Shown here piece after piece: positions 1 to 5,804 of a stretch of 7,163 nt of DNA; positions within the stretch are counted from its first letter, which is position 1, and each line of letters starts with the position of its first letter. This DNA is from CAYTNY01 sp964439215 (GTDB lineage Bacteria; Oederibacteriota; PGYV01; CAYTNY01): assembly GCA_964439215.1 (NCBI GenBank), contig CAYTNY010000098.1:1-7163 (forward strand), in the 5' to 3' direction. The position numbers and the translations under genes were made by a program. The notes under the pieces are model-generated. The model worked only from the letters and a program-made list of their open reading frames with translations. It made no database searches and was not told where the DNA came from.

Positions 1-55
1 AACTTTGAACTGTTTTTCTTTGAACTTTGAACTGTTTTTCTTTGAACTTTGAACT
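1..55. repeat. Perfect 22-bp tandem repeat, 2.5 copies, built from CTTTGAA heptads
   Basis: Bases 1-22 and 23-44 are identical, and 45-55 is the first half of a third copy. Each unit contains AACTTTGAAC followed by a T-rich spacer and CTTTG, so two CTTTGAA heptads alternate with a TGTTTTTC-like spacer. The array ends 5 bases before the stop codon of the DUF362 gene, so it lies just downstream of the lysC-to-DUF362 transcript and may be cut by the window edge. On the sense (minus) strand it reads TTCAAAG. A 23-bp variant of the same unit occurs at 4458-4490, downstream of the ApgM-like gene, which shows that this is a dispersed repeat family and not a local accident. Its function is unknown. 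Confidence 0.9.
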
Positions 56-60
56 CGAAA

Positions 61-1182
61 CTACTCCACCTCCACCAGTTCATAATCCTTTGACCCTAGG
101 CCTATTTTCTCGGCGTAGTCTATCTGGACGCGGTGATTGAGTTTCGGCCATACCATTTTAAAATTATCTTTGCCCGCATATGAATAATCATACTCAGGAT
201 TGTCTTTAACATTCGCATCTATCGCAGCCTCGCTGCTTATAAGGTCCGCGGAAGCGGCGTCTATGGCAACAGGGTCAAACGACGCGAGTATGCCTATATC
301 CGGCGTTATTGTTTTTCCGCTTGACGGCAGACAGTCGCAGTTGGGTGTTATATTCATAACAAAATTAAAATAAAAAACTTTTCCTTTTTTATTCTTAACC
401 GCGGCAAGGGCATACTCCGCCATTCTTTTCTGAAGTTTTTCAGAACCTCCGTCCCATTTGCTTTCAAGGGCCCCGTGCCGGCACACGGAAATACATTCCC
501 CGCATCCGGCGCATTTCTCCTCATCAATACTTGCGGTATCATTCACTGTTATCGCTCCGAAATTACACCATGACGCGCATTCTCCGCATGCGGTGCAGTT
601 TTCTTTTTTTATGCCCGGAACATTGCCGGAATGCTGCGCCTGCTTGCCGCTTCTTGAAGCACAGCCCATTCCCAGATTTTTCAAAGCCGCGCCGAGGCAG
701 GCTTCCAGATGCATTTTCGCGTGCGACATAACTATCATGGAATCCGCCCAGTATATTCCCGAAGCAATCTTGGCTTTTTTTATGTTTTCAAGGCCTATTT
801 CAACATCCACGAAATCCCCCCCTAAGAGCCCGTCCGATATGATCACGGGGGCATTTATTGTTGAATAGGAAAAACCGTTTTTAACCGCGGAGGTTATATG
901 GGACGCGGCATTGCTGCGCCCGCCGGTATAAAGCGTGGCCGTATCCGTCATAAACGGAACTCCGCCGCACAGTTTTATTCTGTCTATTATTTTCCCCGCA
1001 TATACGGGAGGAGTAAATGTTACATTCCCGGGCTCCCCGAAATGCGTTTTTACCGCAACGAGTTCGTCCTGCTTTATTATGCTGCCTGCCCCCGCGCGGT
1101 CAAAAAGTTTTTCAAGCCGGGTCAAAATACTGTCCCCGAAATGTTTTGCGCCTGCCTTTGTAAAATAAACCTCACTGCTCAT
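61..1182 (-). CDS. DUF362 domain protein with embedded 2x[4Fe-4S] ferredoxin domain
   Basis: This 373-residue protein has a DUF362-type core split by a bacterial-ferredoxin insert. The first part of the core (about 1-185) includes VKTHFGEPGN at 44-53, GGRSNA at 87-92 and the stretch MSHAKMHLEACLGAALKNLGMG at 152-173. The ferredoxin insert (about 190-240) has two CxxCxxCxxxC motifs, Cys196/199/202/206 and Cys224/227/230/234, sufficient for two 4Fe-4S clusters. The proline that usually follows the fourth cysteine is Asn207 in the first motif and Arg235 in the second. The core resumes with the NCDC motif at 281-284 and SFDPVAIDAASADL at 301-314, both typical of DUF362. There is no signal peptide, so it is probably a cytoplasmic iron-sulfur protein. 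The family's reaction is not established, and electron transfer is only an inference from the clusters. ATG at 1182 is chosen because AAGGGG sits 8 bases upstream, inside the last codons and up to the stop of cimA, which suggests translational coupling. It appears to be the last gene of the operon. Confidence 0.92.
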   Translation of the reverse strand: MSSEVYFTKAGAKHFGDSILTRLEKLFDRAGAGSIIKQDELVAVKTHFGEPGNVTFTPPVYAGKIIDRIKLCGGVPFMTDTATLYTGGRSNAASHITSAVKNGFSYSTINAPVIISDGLLGGDFVDVEIGLENIKKAKIASGIYWADSMIVMSHAKMHLEACLGAALKNLGMGCASRSGKQAQHSGNVPGIKKENCTACGECASWCNFGAITVNDTASIDEEKCAGCGECISVCRHGALESKWDGGSEKLQKRMAEYALAAVKNKKGKVFYFNFVMNITPNCDCLPSSGKTITPDIGILASFDPVAIDAASADLISSEAAIDANVKDNPEYDYSYAGKDNFKMVWPKLNHRVQIDYAEKIGLGSKDYELVEVE

Positions 1183-1187
1183 AAACT

Positions 1188-2759
1188 CTACCCCTTTATC
1201 ATTTTGTATTCAACGGAATCAACCAGAGCTTTCCAGCTTGCTTCAATCACATTTTCAGAAACGCCCACGGTATTCCATACGTCTTTTTTATCGGAACTCT
1301 CTATAAGAACCCTTACCTTTGCGCTTGTGCCTTCCGCGCCTTCCAGAACCCTCACTTTAAAGTCAACCAGATGCATTTCTTTTATGGAAGGATAGAATTT
1401 CACAAGCGCCTTTCTCAGCGCCGTATCAAGAGCGTTTATCGGGCCGTTGCCCTCCGCCGCTGTATGCTCCATCTGGTCCTTTACTTTTATTTTTATGGTC
1501 GCCTCGGAATATATATCTCCGTTCCTGTCTTCATCTATAACCCTGAGTCCGTGGAGTTCAAAGAACGGCTTGTATTTCCCCATGTTCTTTTTCAGAAACA
1601 GCTCCAGCGAAGCGTCAGCGCCTTCAAATTCATAACCCTCCTGCTCCAGATCTTTTATCCTCACGATAAATTCCTTTGTTCTGGGATCATCCTTATGCAG
1701 GTCAAGGCCCCACTGTTTCGCCTTGAACATAAGGCTGCTCGCGCCGGCCTGATCGGAAACCAGTATCTGTCTGAAGTTTCCCACAAGCTCCGGCTCCATA
1801 TGCTCATACGCCTCTGAAAGCTTTACAACCGCATTGGCATGAACACCGGCCTTATGCGAAAAAGCGTTCTTTCCCACATACGGCTGCTTGTCATCCGGAG
1901 GAATATTGGATACTTCGTATATATAATGCGAAATCTCTTTAAGTTTCTTCAGATTCTTTTTCGGTATTGTGGGAATCCCCATTTTTAAGGAAAGAGCGGG
2001 TATTATGGAAACAAGATTCGCGTTGCCCGTTCTTTCGCCAAAACCATTCATCGTGCCCTGCACCTGCATGGCCCCCGCCTGTACAGCCATCAGGGTATTT
2101 GCCACCGCAAGCTCCGCGTCATTATGCGTATGTATCCCCACTTTTATTTTCACTTTCCGCATTACCTCTTCAACGATCTCTTTTATTTCAAAGGGAAGCG
2201 CGCCTCCGTTGGTTTCGCACAGGCAAAGAGCGTCCGCTCCCGCGGCTTCGGCCGCAAGAAGGCACTTTAACGCGTATTCCGGATCGTCTTTAAACCCGTC
2301 AAAGAAATGCTCCGCATCAAAGAAAACTTCTTTCTTTTTGCTTTTAAGATATTCAACGGATTCTTTTATTATTTTAAGATTTTCAGCGGGGGTAATATTA
2401 AGTATTTTTTCCGCATGCAGTTTCCAGGACTTCCCGAAAATAGTTATTGTCTTTGTTCCGGCATCAAGAAGCGAATTCAGAACAGGATCATCTTTTACCT
2501 TGTTTTTTGCCCTTCTTGTACTGCCAAAGGCCGCAACAACCGCATTTTTCAGTTCCAGTTTCTTTGCCTTTTTAAAATACTCATAATCCTTGGTGTTTAC
2601 GCCTTTCATGGGCCAGCCGCCCTCTATATAATCAACACCAAGTTCATCAAGTTTTTTTGTTATCAGCAGTTTATCCTCTATCGTATAATTTATTTTCGGC
2701 CCCTGGGAGCCGTCTCTGAGTGTTGTATCGTAAACTGTTATTCTTTTATTTTTTGACAT
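1188..2759 (-). CDS. cimA: (R)-citramalate synthase
   Basis: It condenses pyruvate with acetyl-CoA to (R)-citramalate, the first step of the threonine-independent route to 2-oxobutyrate and isoleucine; the enzyme is cytosolic. The 523 residues show a DRE-TIM catalytic barrel (about 6-275) with DTTLRDGSQ at 11-19, the metal-binding HTHND at 210-214 and the second family signature GTMNGFGERTGNANL at 235-249. A linker region follows, with FSHKAGVHANAV at 300-311. The C-terminal LeuA-type regulatory domain (about 385-520) includes NGPINALDTALRKAL at 438-452 and is the usual site of feedback binding, probably by isoleucine. EGGWP at 46-50 and the overall length fit the citramalate-synthase branch better than LeuA or homocitrate synthase, though 2-isopropylmalate synthase activity cannot be fully excluded by eye. 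The gene starts 14 bases after the small membrane-protein gene, with ACGGGG 8 bases before the ATG. Its stop codon is 5 bases from the DUF362 start. No leuCDB genes are in the window. Confidence 0.93.
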   Translation of the reverse strand: MSKNKRITVYDTTLRDGSQGPKINYTIEDKLLITKKLDELGVDYIEGGWPMKGVNTKDYEYFKKAKKLELKNAVVAAFGSTRRAKNKVKDDPVLNSLLDAGTKTITIFGKSWKLHAEKILNITPAENLKIIKESVEYLKSKKKEVFFDAEHFFDGFKDDPEYALKCLLAAEAAGADALCLCETNGGALPFEIKEIVEEVMRKVKIKVGIHTHNDAELAVANTLMAVQAGAMQVQGTMNGFGERTGNANLVSIIPALSLKMGIPTIPKKNLKKLKEISHYIYEVSNIPPDDKQPYVGKNAFSHKAGVHANAVVKLSEAYEHMEPELVGNFRQILVSDQAGASSLMFKAKQWGLDLHKDDPRTKEFIVRIKDLEQEGYEFEGADASLELFLKKNMGKYKPFFELHGLRVIDEDRNGDIYSEATIKIKVKDQMEHTAAEGNGPINALDTALRKALVKFYPSIKEMHLVDFKVRVLEGAEGTSAKVRVLIESSDKKDVWNTVGVSENVIEASWKALVDSVEYKMIKG

Positions 2760-2773
2760 TTTATACGCCCCGT

Positions 2774-2998
2774 TTATTCCAGTGTGAATTTTAATACAAG
2801 ATAAAAAACAAACAGCGCCGCATATATAACTGCAAGCACTTTAAGGTGCCAGCGCATAGAAAACTCTTTTTCCTTTATTTTTCCGGTTTTCTGCCGCGTT
2901 TTATCCTCCGCCGCCTCTTCTCCTGCGGCAGTTTCAGGCTGCGGTTCTGTTATTTCCTTTGCATTTTGTTCCGTTTCTTTCTTCTGTGCGTCATCCAT
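2774..2998 (-). CDS. Small charged single-span membrane protein (unknown function)
   Basis: I do not recognise this 74-residue protein. Residues 1-46 are very hydrophilic, rich in Glu, Lys, Gln and Ala, and probably disordered. A hydrophobic segment, about 52-69 (LKVLAVIYAALFVFYLVL), follows the basic MRWHLK, and only a few residues remain after it. The positive residues before the span suggest a cytoplasmic N-terminus, as in a tail-anchored protein. The gene is likely real although short: it has a run of AAAGGGGG 10 bases before the ATG, it fits exactly between lysC (16-base gap) and cimA (14-base gap) on the same strand, and its composition is that of a membrane protein and not of random reading. 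The Shine-Dalgarno overlaps the lysC stop codon, so translation is probably coupled to lysC. An out-of-frame ATG lies right after the G run and could lower initiation. Its position between two amino-acid biosynthesis genes does not by itself reveal a role. Confidence 0.75.
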   Translation of the reverse strand: MDDAQKKETEQNAKEITEPQPETAAGEEAAEDKTRQKTGKIKEKEFSMRWHLKVLAVIYAALFVFYLVLKFTLE

Positions 2999-3014
2999 TT
3001 TTATTCATCCCCCT

Positions 3015-3536
3015 TTATTTTTTCTTTTTGGCGGAGATCCGGGCTTTGTCCGCCTTTTTTGTTCTGCCGAGCCCGAACGCGCTGTGCAGCGCCTTTACCG
3101 CTTTTTCCGTATCTTTTTCGCTTACCACACAGGAAATCTTTATTTCCGATGTTGAGATCATTTCTATATTCACCTTTGCTTCGGCAAGCGCTTTAAACAT
3201 TTTTGACGCAATGCCGGTATGGGTCCTCATTCCCACACCTACAGCGGATACTTTTCCTATTTTTTCATCCATGGCAAAACCTTTTGCCTTAACCTTTTTT
3301 ACTATTTTTGAAAGCAATTTTGAGGCCTTTACAACATCCTTTCTTACAATGGTAAAAGATATATCAGTGCTTCCTTTTTCACTCACATTCTGTATGATGA
3401 TGTCAATATTTATGCCCGCATCCGCCATCTCTCCGAAAATTAAAGAAGCGACCCCCGGTCTGTCAGGCACATTTTTTATTGTGACCTTTGCTTCACTTTT
3501 ATTATATGTTATACCGCTCACAACTGTTTTTTCCAT
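3015..3536 (-). CDS. lysC: Probable aspartate kinase beta chain from an in-frame internal start (ACT domains only)
   Basis: Met248 of LysC (ATG at 3536-3534) is preceded by AAAGGAGG (3545-3552), a near-perfect Shine-Dalgarno with an 8-base spacer, placed exactly in the linker between the kinase domain and the first ACT domain. Initiation here would give a 173-residue chain with both ACT domains and no catalytic part. In Bacillus subtilis aspartokinase II and Corynebacterium glutamicum LysC, an alpha2-beta2 enzyme is made this way, with beta chains of about 160-172 residues, so size and position match. The beta chain would carry part of the lysine/threonine inhibitor site. What is seen is the ribosome-binding site, the ATG and its location. 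That it is used is inference, since codons for Lys-Lys-Glu-Glu can create AAGGAGGA by chance. Confidence 0.6.
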   Translation of the reverse strand: MEKTVVSGITYNKSEAKVTIKNVPDRPGVASLIFGEMADAGINIDIIIQNVSEKGSTDISFTIVRKDVVKASKLLSKIVKKVKAKGFAMDEKIGKVSAVGVGMRTHTGIASKMFKALAEAKVNIEMISTSEIKISCVVSEKDTEKAVKALHSAFGLGRTKKADKARISAKKKK

Positions 3537-4277
3537 CTTCTTTTCCTCCTTTTTTATAAATGTACCGTTTTTTTCGCCAAAGGTTCCTCTCACATGAAGC
3601 ACAACCCCGTAGTTTTTCGCGAACTCAACCGATCTGCTGTATAAAACCTGAGCGCCGCTTGAAGCAAGTTCAAGCATTTCATCATAAGATAATGAATTCA
3701 CTTTCCGGGCATCCGGAACAATCTTCGGATTGGCCGTAAAAACACCCTCAACATCCTTTAAAAATTCACAGACATCAGCCTTTAAAGAATATCCGAGAGC
3801 CACTGCCGTAAGGTCCGACCCGCCTCTGCCCAGAGTTGTGATATTCTGCTCCTCATCAACACCCTGAAAGCCCGCAACAACAACTATCTTCCCTTTTTTA
3901 AGGGCCCTTTTGATCTTATCAACACCTTTTATTTTTTTTATCCTTGCCTTTGTATGTTCTTTATCCGTTATTATGCCCACCTGGTGCCCGGTAAAAGATA
4001 TTGCGTCATATCCCCTGTCCATCAGCGCCATTGATATAAGAGCTATGGACTGCTGCTCCCCGGTGGAAAGAAGCATATCCATTTCCCTGTCAACAGGTTC
4101 TTTTGTCAGTTTAAAAGCAAAATCAACCAGATTATCCGTTGTGTCGCCCGGCGCCGACACAACAACAACAACATCATTTCCTTTCTTTTTCTGTCTTATA
4201 ATTTTATCCGCCACATAAAGCATTTTTTCCGGAGTCGCCAGCGAAGCGCCTCCATATTTCTGAACAACAAGTCCCAT
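3015..4277 (-). CDS. lysC: Aspartate kinase, alpha form, with two C-terminal ACT domains
   Basis: It phosphorylates aspartate to aspartyl-phosphate, the committed step to lysine, threonine and methionine; cytosolic. Of its 420 residues, about 1-240 form the amino-acid-kinase domain. KYGGAS at 7-12 corresponds to the usual KFGGTS but with Ala11 in place of Thr/Ser. VSAPGDTTDNL (40-50), LSTGEQQS (70-77), TLGRGGSDLTAVAL (148-161) and DVEGVFTANP (175-184) are the substrate and ATP motifs. Two ACT domains follow, about 263-335 (VPDRPGVASLIFGEMADAGIN at 270-290) and 341-405 (VGMRTHTGIASKMFKALAEAKVNIEMIS at 348-375), as expected for lysine and/or threonine feedback. The tail (406-420) is very basic and ends in four lysines. 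ATG at 4277 follows GGAGG (4285-4289) by 7 bases, a strong site. It is the first gene of the tight lysC-to-DUF362 run and lies downstream of a repeat-filled 250-base gap. An internal strong start probably also yields a separate regulatory chain, given as its own entry. Confidence 0.95.
   Translation of the reverse strand: MGLVVQKYGGASLATPEKMLYVADKIIRQKKKGNDVVVVVSAPGDTTDNLVDFAFKLTKEPVDREMDMLLSTGEQQSIALISMALMDRGYDAISFTGHQVGIITDKEHTKARIKKIKGVDKIKRALKKGKIVVVAGFQGVDEEQNITTLGRGGSDLTAVALGYSLKADVCEFLKDVEGVFTANPKIVPDARKVNSLSYDEMLELASSGAQVLYSRSVEFAKNYGVVLHVRGTFGEKNGTFIKKEEKKMEKTVVSGITYNKSEAKVTIKNVPDRPGVASLIFGEMADAGINIDIIIQNVSEKGSTDISFTIVRKDVVKASKLLSKIVKKVKAKGFAMDEKIGKVSAVGVGMRTHTGIASKMFKALAEAKVNIEMISTSEIKISCVVSEKDTEKAVKALHSAFGLGRTKKADKARISAKKKK
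3545..3552 (-). promoter_or_regulatory. Internal Shine-Dalgarno inside lysC
   Basis: The sense strand reads AAAGGAGG, ending 8 bases before an in-frame ATG at 3536. It is a better match to the anti-Shine-Dalgarno than the sites of cimA, the DUF362 gene or the 74-residue gene in this window, and about as good as the site at the lysC start itself. Confidence 0.6.
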
Positions 4278-4284
4278 ATTTTTT

Positions 4285-4289
4285 CCTCC
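4285..4289 (-). promoter_or_regulatory. lysC ribosome-binding site
   Basis: GGAGG on the sense strand lies 7 bases before the lysC ATG and fixes that start. The heptad repeat arm (4294-4320) ends only a few bases upstream, so the repeat would be part of, or border, the lysC 5' leader. Base pairing of the repeat arm could affect access to this site. Confidence 0.85.
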
Positions 4290-4302
4290 GTATCAAAGAT
4301 CA

Positions 4303-4492
4303 AAGTTCAAAGTTCAAAGATAAAATGGTTCAAAGTTCAAAACAACAACATCCCGCAGGCTGAAGCCGGCGGATTCTAGACTACCTGAAGTTCGGAAGAT
4401 TGGCAGCTTAAATGTTTGGCTCTACCCAAAACTCAAAGCTCATTTTTTGTCCTTTTGAACTTTGAACTGTTCTTCCTTTGAACTTTGAACTT
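4303..4492. repeat. 190-bp palindromic repeat element (MITE/REP-like) with heptad inverted arms
   Basis: Two nested perfect inverted repeats bound this element. The outer pair is 17 bp, AAGTTCAAAGTTCAAAG at 4303-4319 against its complement at 4476-4492. The inner pair is 15 bp, GTTCAAAGTTCAAAA at 4328-4342 against 4453-4467. They are separated by 8-base unmatched spacers on both sides, so the whole could fold as a roughly 40-bp interrupted stem. The 110-base centre is not made of heptads. It holds a GC-rich hairpin at 4353-4372 and a second possible fold at 4405-4440 (AGCTT/AAGCT enclosing TTTGG/CCAAA). No protein is encoded, no transposase is present, and I see no clear target-site duplication. 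It fills nearly all of the gap between the ApgM-like gene and lysC. Non-autonomous mobile element, REP-type repeat and structured RNA leader are all possible. Confidence 0.75.
4353..4372 (-). terminator. GC-rich hairpin, possible weak terminator after the ApgM-like gene
   Basis: CCGCAGGC and GCCGGCGG flank a TGAA loop, giving an 8-bp stem with one A-G mismatch. On the sense strand the stem is followed by GATGTTGTTTTG, which is T-rich but not an uninterrupted T run, so it is at best a weak intrinsic terminator for leftward transcription out of the ApgM-like gene. It forms part of the core of the repeat element, so it may be a structural feature of that element instead. Confidence 0.3.
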
Positions 4493-4520
4493 ACTAACCA
4501 CAAATCACTAACCACTATTC
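4493..4520. repeat. Two copies of a 14-bp direct repeat starting ACTAACCAC
   Basis: ACTAACCAC occurs at 4493-4501 and again at 4507-4515. The 14-base units 4493-4506 and 4507-4520 differ at only a few of their last bases. The pair abuts the outer arm of the heptad element on one side and comes within 7 bases of the ApgM-like stop codon on the other. Too short to assign a role. Confidence 0.6.
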
Positions 4521-4527
4521 CCTGCCT

Positions 4528-5718
4528 TTATCTCCCAAGAAAGTAGGGAAACAGTTCCCATCCTTTTTCAAACATCAGCGGGCTTTCTTTTGAAATTGCG
4601 GCTTCTGAAAGTCCGCTGATATTGTTTTCTTTTTCATTTTGTGAATCATATATAAAAAACGGAACCGGTTCATCCGTATGCGTACGCGCTTCTATCGGGG
4701 TCGCATGGTCGGACGTTACCATAAGTCTGAACGGTTCTCCTGTTTTTTTCAGGCCTTCAAGCACGGGGCCTGTTATTTCAGCGTCAAATTTCTCAACCGC
4801 AAGAACCTTTCCTTTTGCGTCTGCCCGGTGCCCCATCTCATCCGCTGCTTCAACATGAAGATAAACAAAATCATCCTTTTTCAGGGCTTTCAAAGCAGCC
4901 TGCGCCTTGCCTTTGTAATTAGTATCTATATATCCCGTAACACCCGGGACCTTTATTGATTTCATACCCATTGATACGCCTATGCCGTTTATAAGATCAA
5001 CCGCGGATATAACGCTGCCGCTGAGCCCGTATTTTTCCTTCAGTTTCGGCAGCTCGCTTTTTTTACCCTGACCCCAGAGCCATATCATATTACCCGGATT
5101 CTTTCCTTCGGATTTCCGCGCAAGGTTTACTTCGTGGTAATCCAGAAGAAAAAGCGAGTTTTTCATAAGGTCCGCAAGCTCTTCGCTTTTTGCGCCCTGC
5201 GGCATATACTCTTCTATCTTTTTCCCGGATATATCGTGGGGCGGCACAGCCTTTATCTTTTCTCCGCCTTTCATTATCATAATATGTCTGTAGCTTTTAC
5301 CGGGATAAAACCGGTATTTTCCCGCGCCCAGTTTTTTATCAATGAGCTTTATAAGTTCTTTTGCCTCCGCATCAGTGATGTGCCCCGCGGAATAATCCTC
5401 CATAATGCCGTTCTTTACATAAACAAGATTACACCGGAAAATCACTTCTTCCGGCGCGGCGTCAATCCCCATATTCACGGCTTCCAGAGGCGCTCTTCCC
5501 GTATAATGCTCTGCGGGATTATTTCCCAGCACAGAAAGATTTCCTATGTCCGAACCCAGCGGCATGCCTTTAACCAGTGTTTTTACCATACCGCACTCTG
5601 ATTTCCTGAAAACAGCATCCATATTCGGCGTATCCGCGGCCTGCAGCGGAGTTTTTCCGCCGAGTTCCGGGACGGGCCTGTCCGCCATTCCGTCCGCTAA
5701 AAGTATTATATATTTCAT
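4528..5718 (-). CDS. apgM: ApgM/COG3635-type phosphoglycerate mutase-fold protein, probable homoserine kinase
   Basis: This 396-residue protein belongs to the alkaline-phosphatase superfamily of metal-dependent phosphotransferases, in the branch annotated as cofactor-independent phosphoglycerate mutase. Visible motifs are LLADGMADRP (6-15) with metal ligand Asp9, and GSDIGNLSVLG (55-65), in which Ser62 is the probable phosphorylated nucleophile. Then come GRAPLEA (74-80), SAGHI (110-114), YRHIMI (143-148) and PPHDISGK (159-166). The metal-binding half has HVEAADEMGHRAD (288-300), TSDHATP (335-341) and THTDEPVP (346-353). Length and layout match the bacterial subgroup that TIGR02535 calls a proposed homoserine kinase and that often neighbours aspartokinase, homoserine dehydrogenase or threonine synthase genes. 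Here lysC is the next gene downstream, which favours homoserine kinase in threonine synthesis, although 2,3-phosphoglycerate mutase activity in glycolysis remains possible. ATG at 5718 follows AAAGGA (5728-5733) by 9 bases. The 86-base gap to the TPR gene contains no clear terminator, so read-through from it is plausible. Confidence 0.88.
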   Translation of the reverse strand: MKYIILLADGMADRPVPELGGKTPLQAADTPNMDAVFRKSECGMVKTLVKGMPLGSDIGNLSVLGNNPAEHYTGRAPLEAVNMGIDAAPEEVIFRCNLVYVKNGIMEDYSAGHITDAEAKELIKLIDKKLGAGKYRFYPGKSYRHIMIMKGGEKIKAVPPHDISGKKIEEYMPQGAKSEELADLMKNSLFLLDYHEVNLARKSEGKNPGNMIWLWGQGKKSELPKLKEKYGLSGSVISAVDLINGIGVSMGMKSIKVPGVTGYIDTNYKGKAQAALKALKKDDFVYLHVEAADEMGHRADAKGKVLAVEKFDAEITGPVLEGLKKTGEPFRLMVTSDHATPIEARTHTDEPVPFFIYDSQNEKENNISGLSEAAISKESPLMFEKGWELFPYFLGR

Positions 5719-5804
5719 AAATTAATATCCTTTGCAGGTTTTAAGTATTTTTTTATCTGCCGGGTGATTCTTCCGCCGCGGTTTAACTGCTTTTTATTTA
5801 AATA

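Noticed and set aside
458..868. Plus-strand open frames opposite the DUF362, cimA, lysC, apgM and TPR genes
   Set aside because: Each lies fully antisense to a gene with clear family motifs. None has a convincing ribosome-binding site or recognisable domain, and their compositions are those expected from reading the opposite strand.
4289..4317. lysC promoter of the TTGAAC-N17 type
   Set aside because: No good -10 lies 16-18 bases from any heptad here. The only hexamer at 17 bases (GATACG) matches poorly and overlaps the ribosome-binding site. The lysC promoter remains unidentified.
4278..4527. Lysine riboswitch or T-box leader upstream of lysC
   Set aside because: The gap is explained by the palindromic repeat element. 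I see no conserved lysine-riboswitch or T-box sequence, and the space left outside the element is too small.
5719..5804. Terminator or promoter between the TPR gene and the ApgM-like gene
   Set aside because: The sense strand has a CCGCGG palindrome and A-rich stretches, but no stem followed by a T run and no convincing -35/-10 pair. The 86 bases contain nothing I can support beyond the AAAGGA ribosome-binding site.
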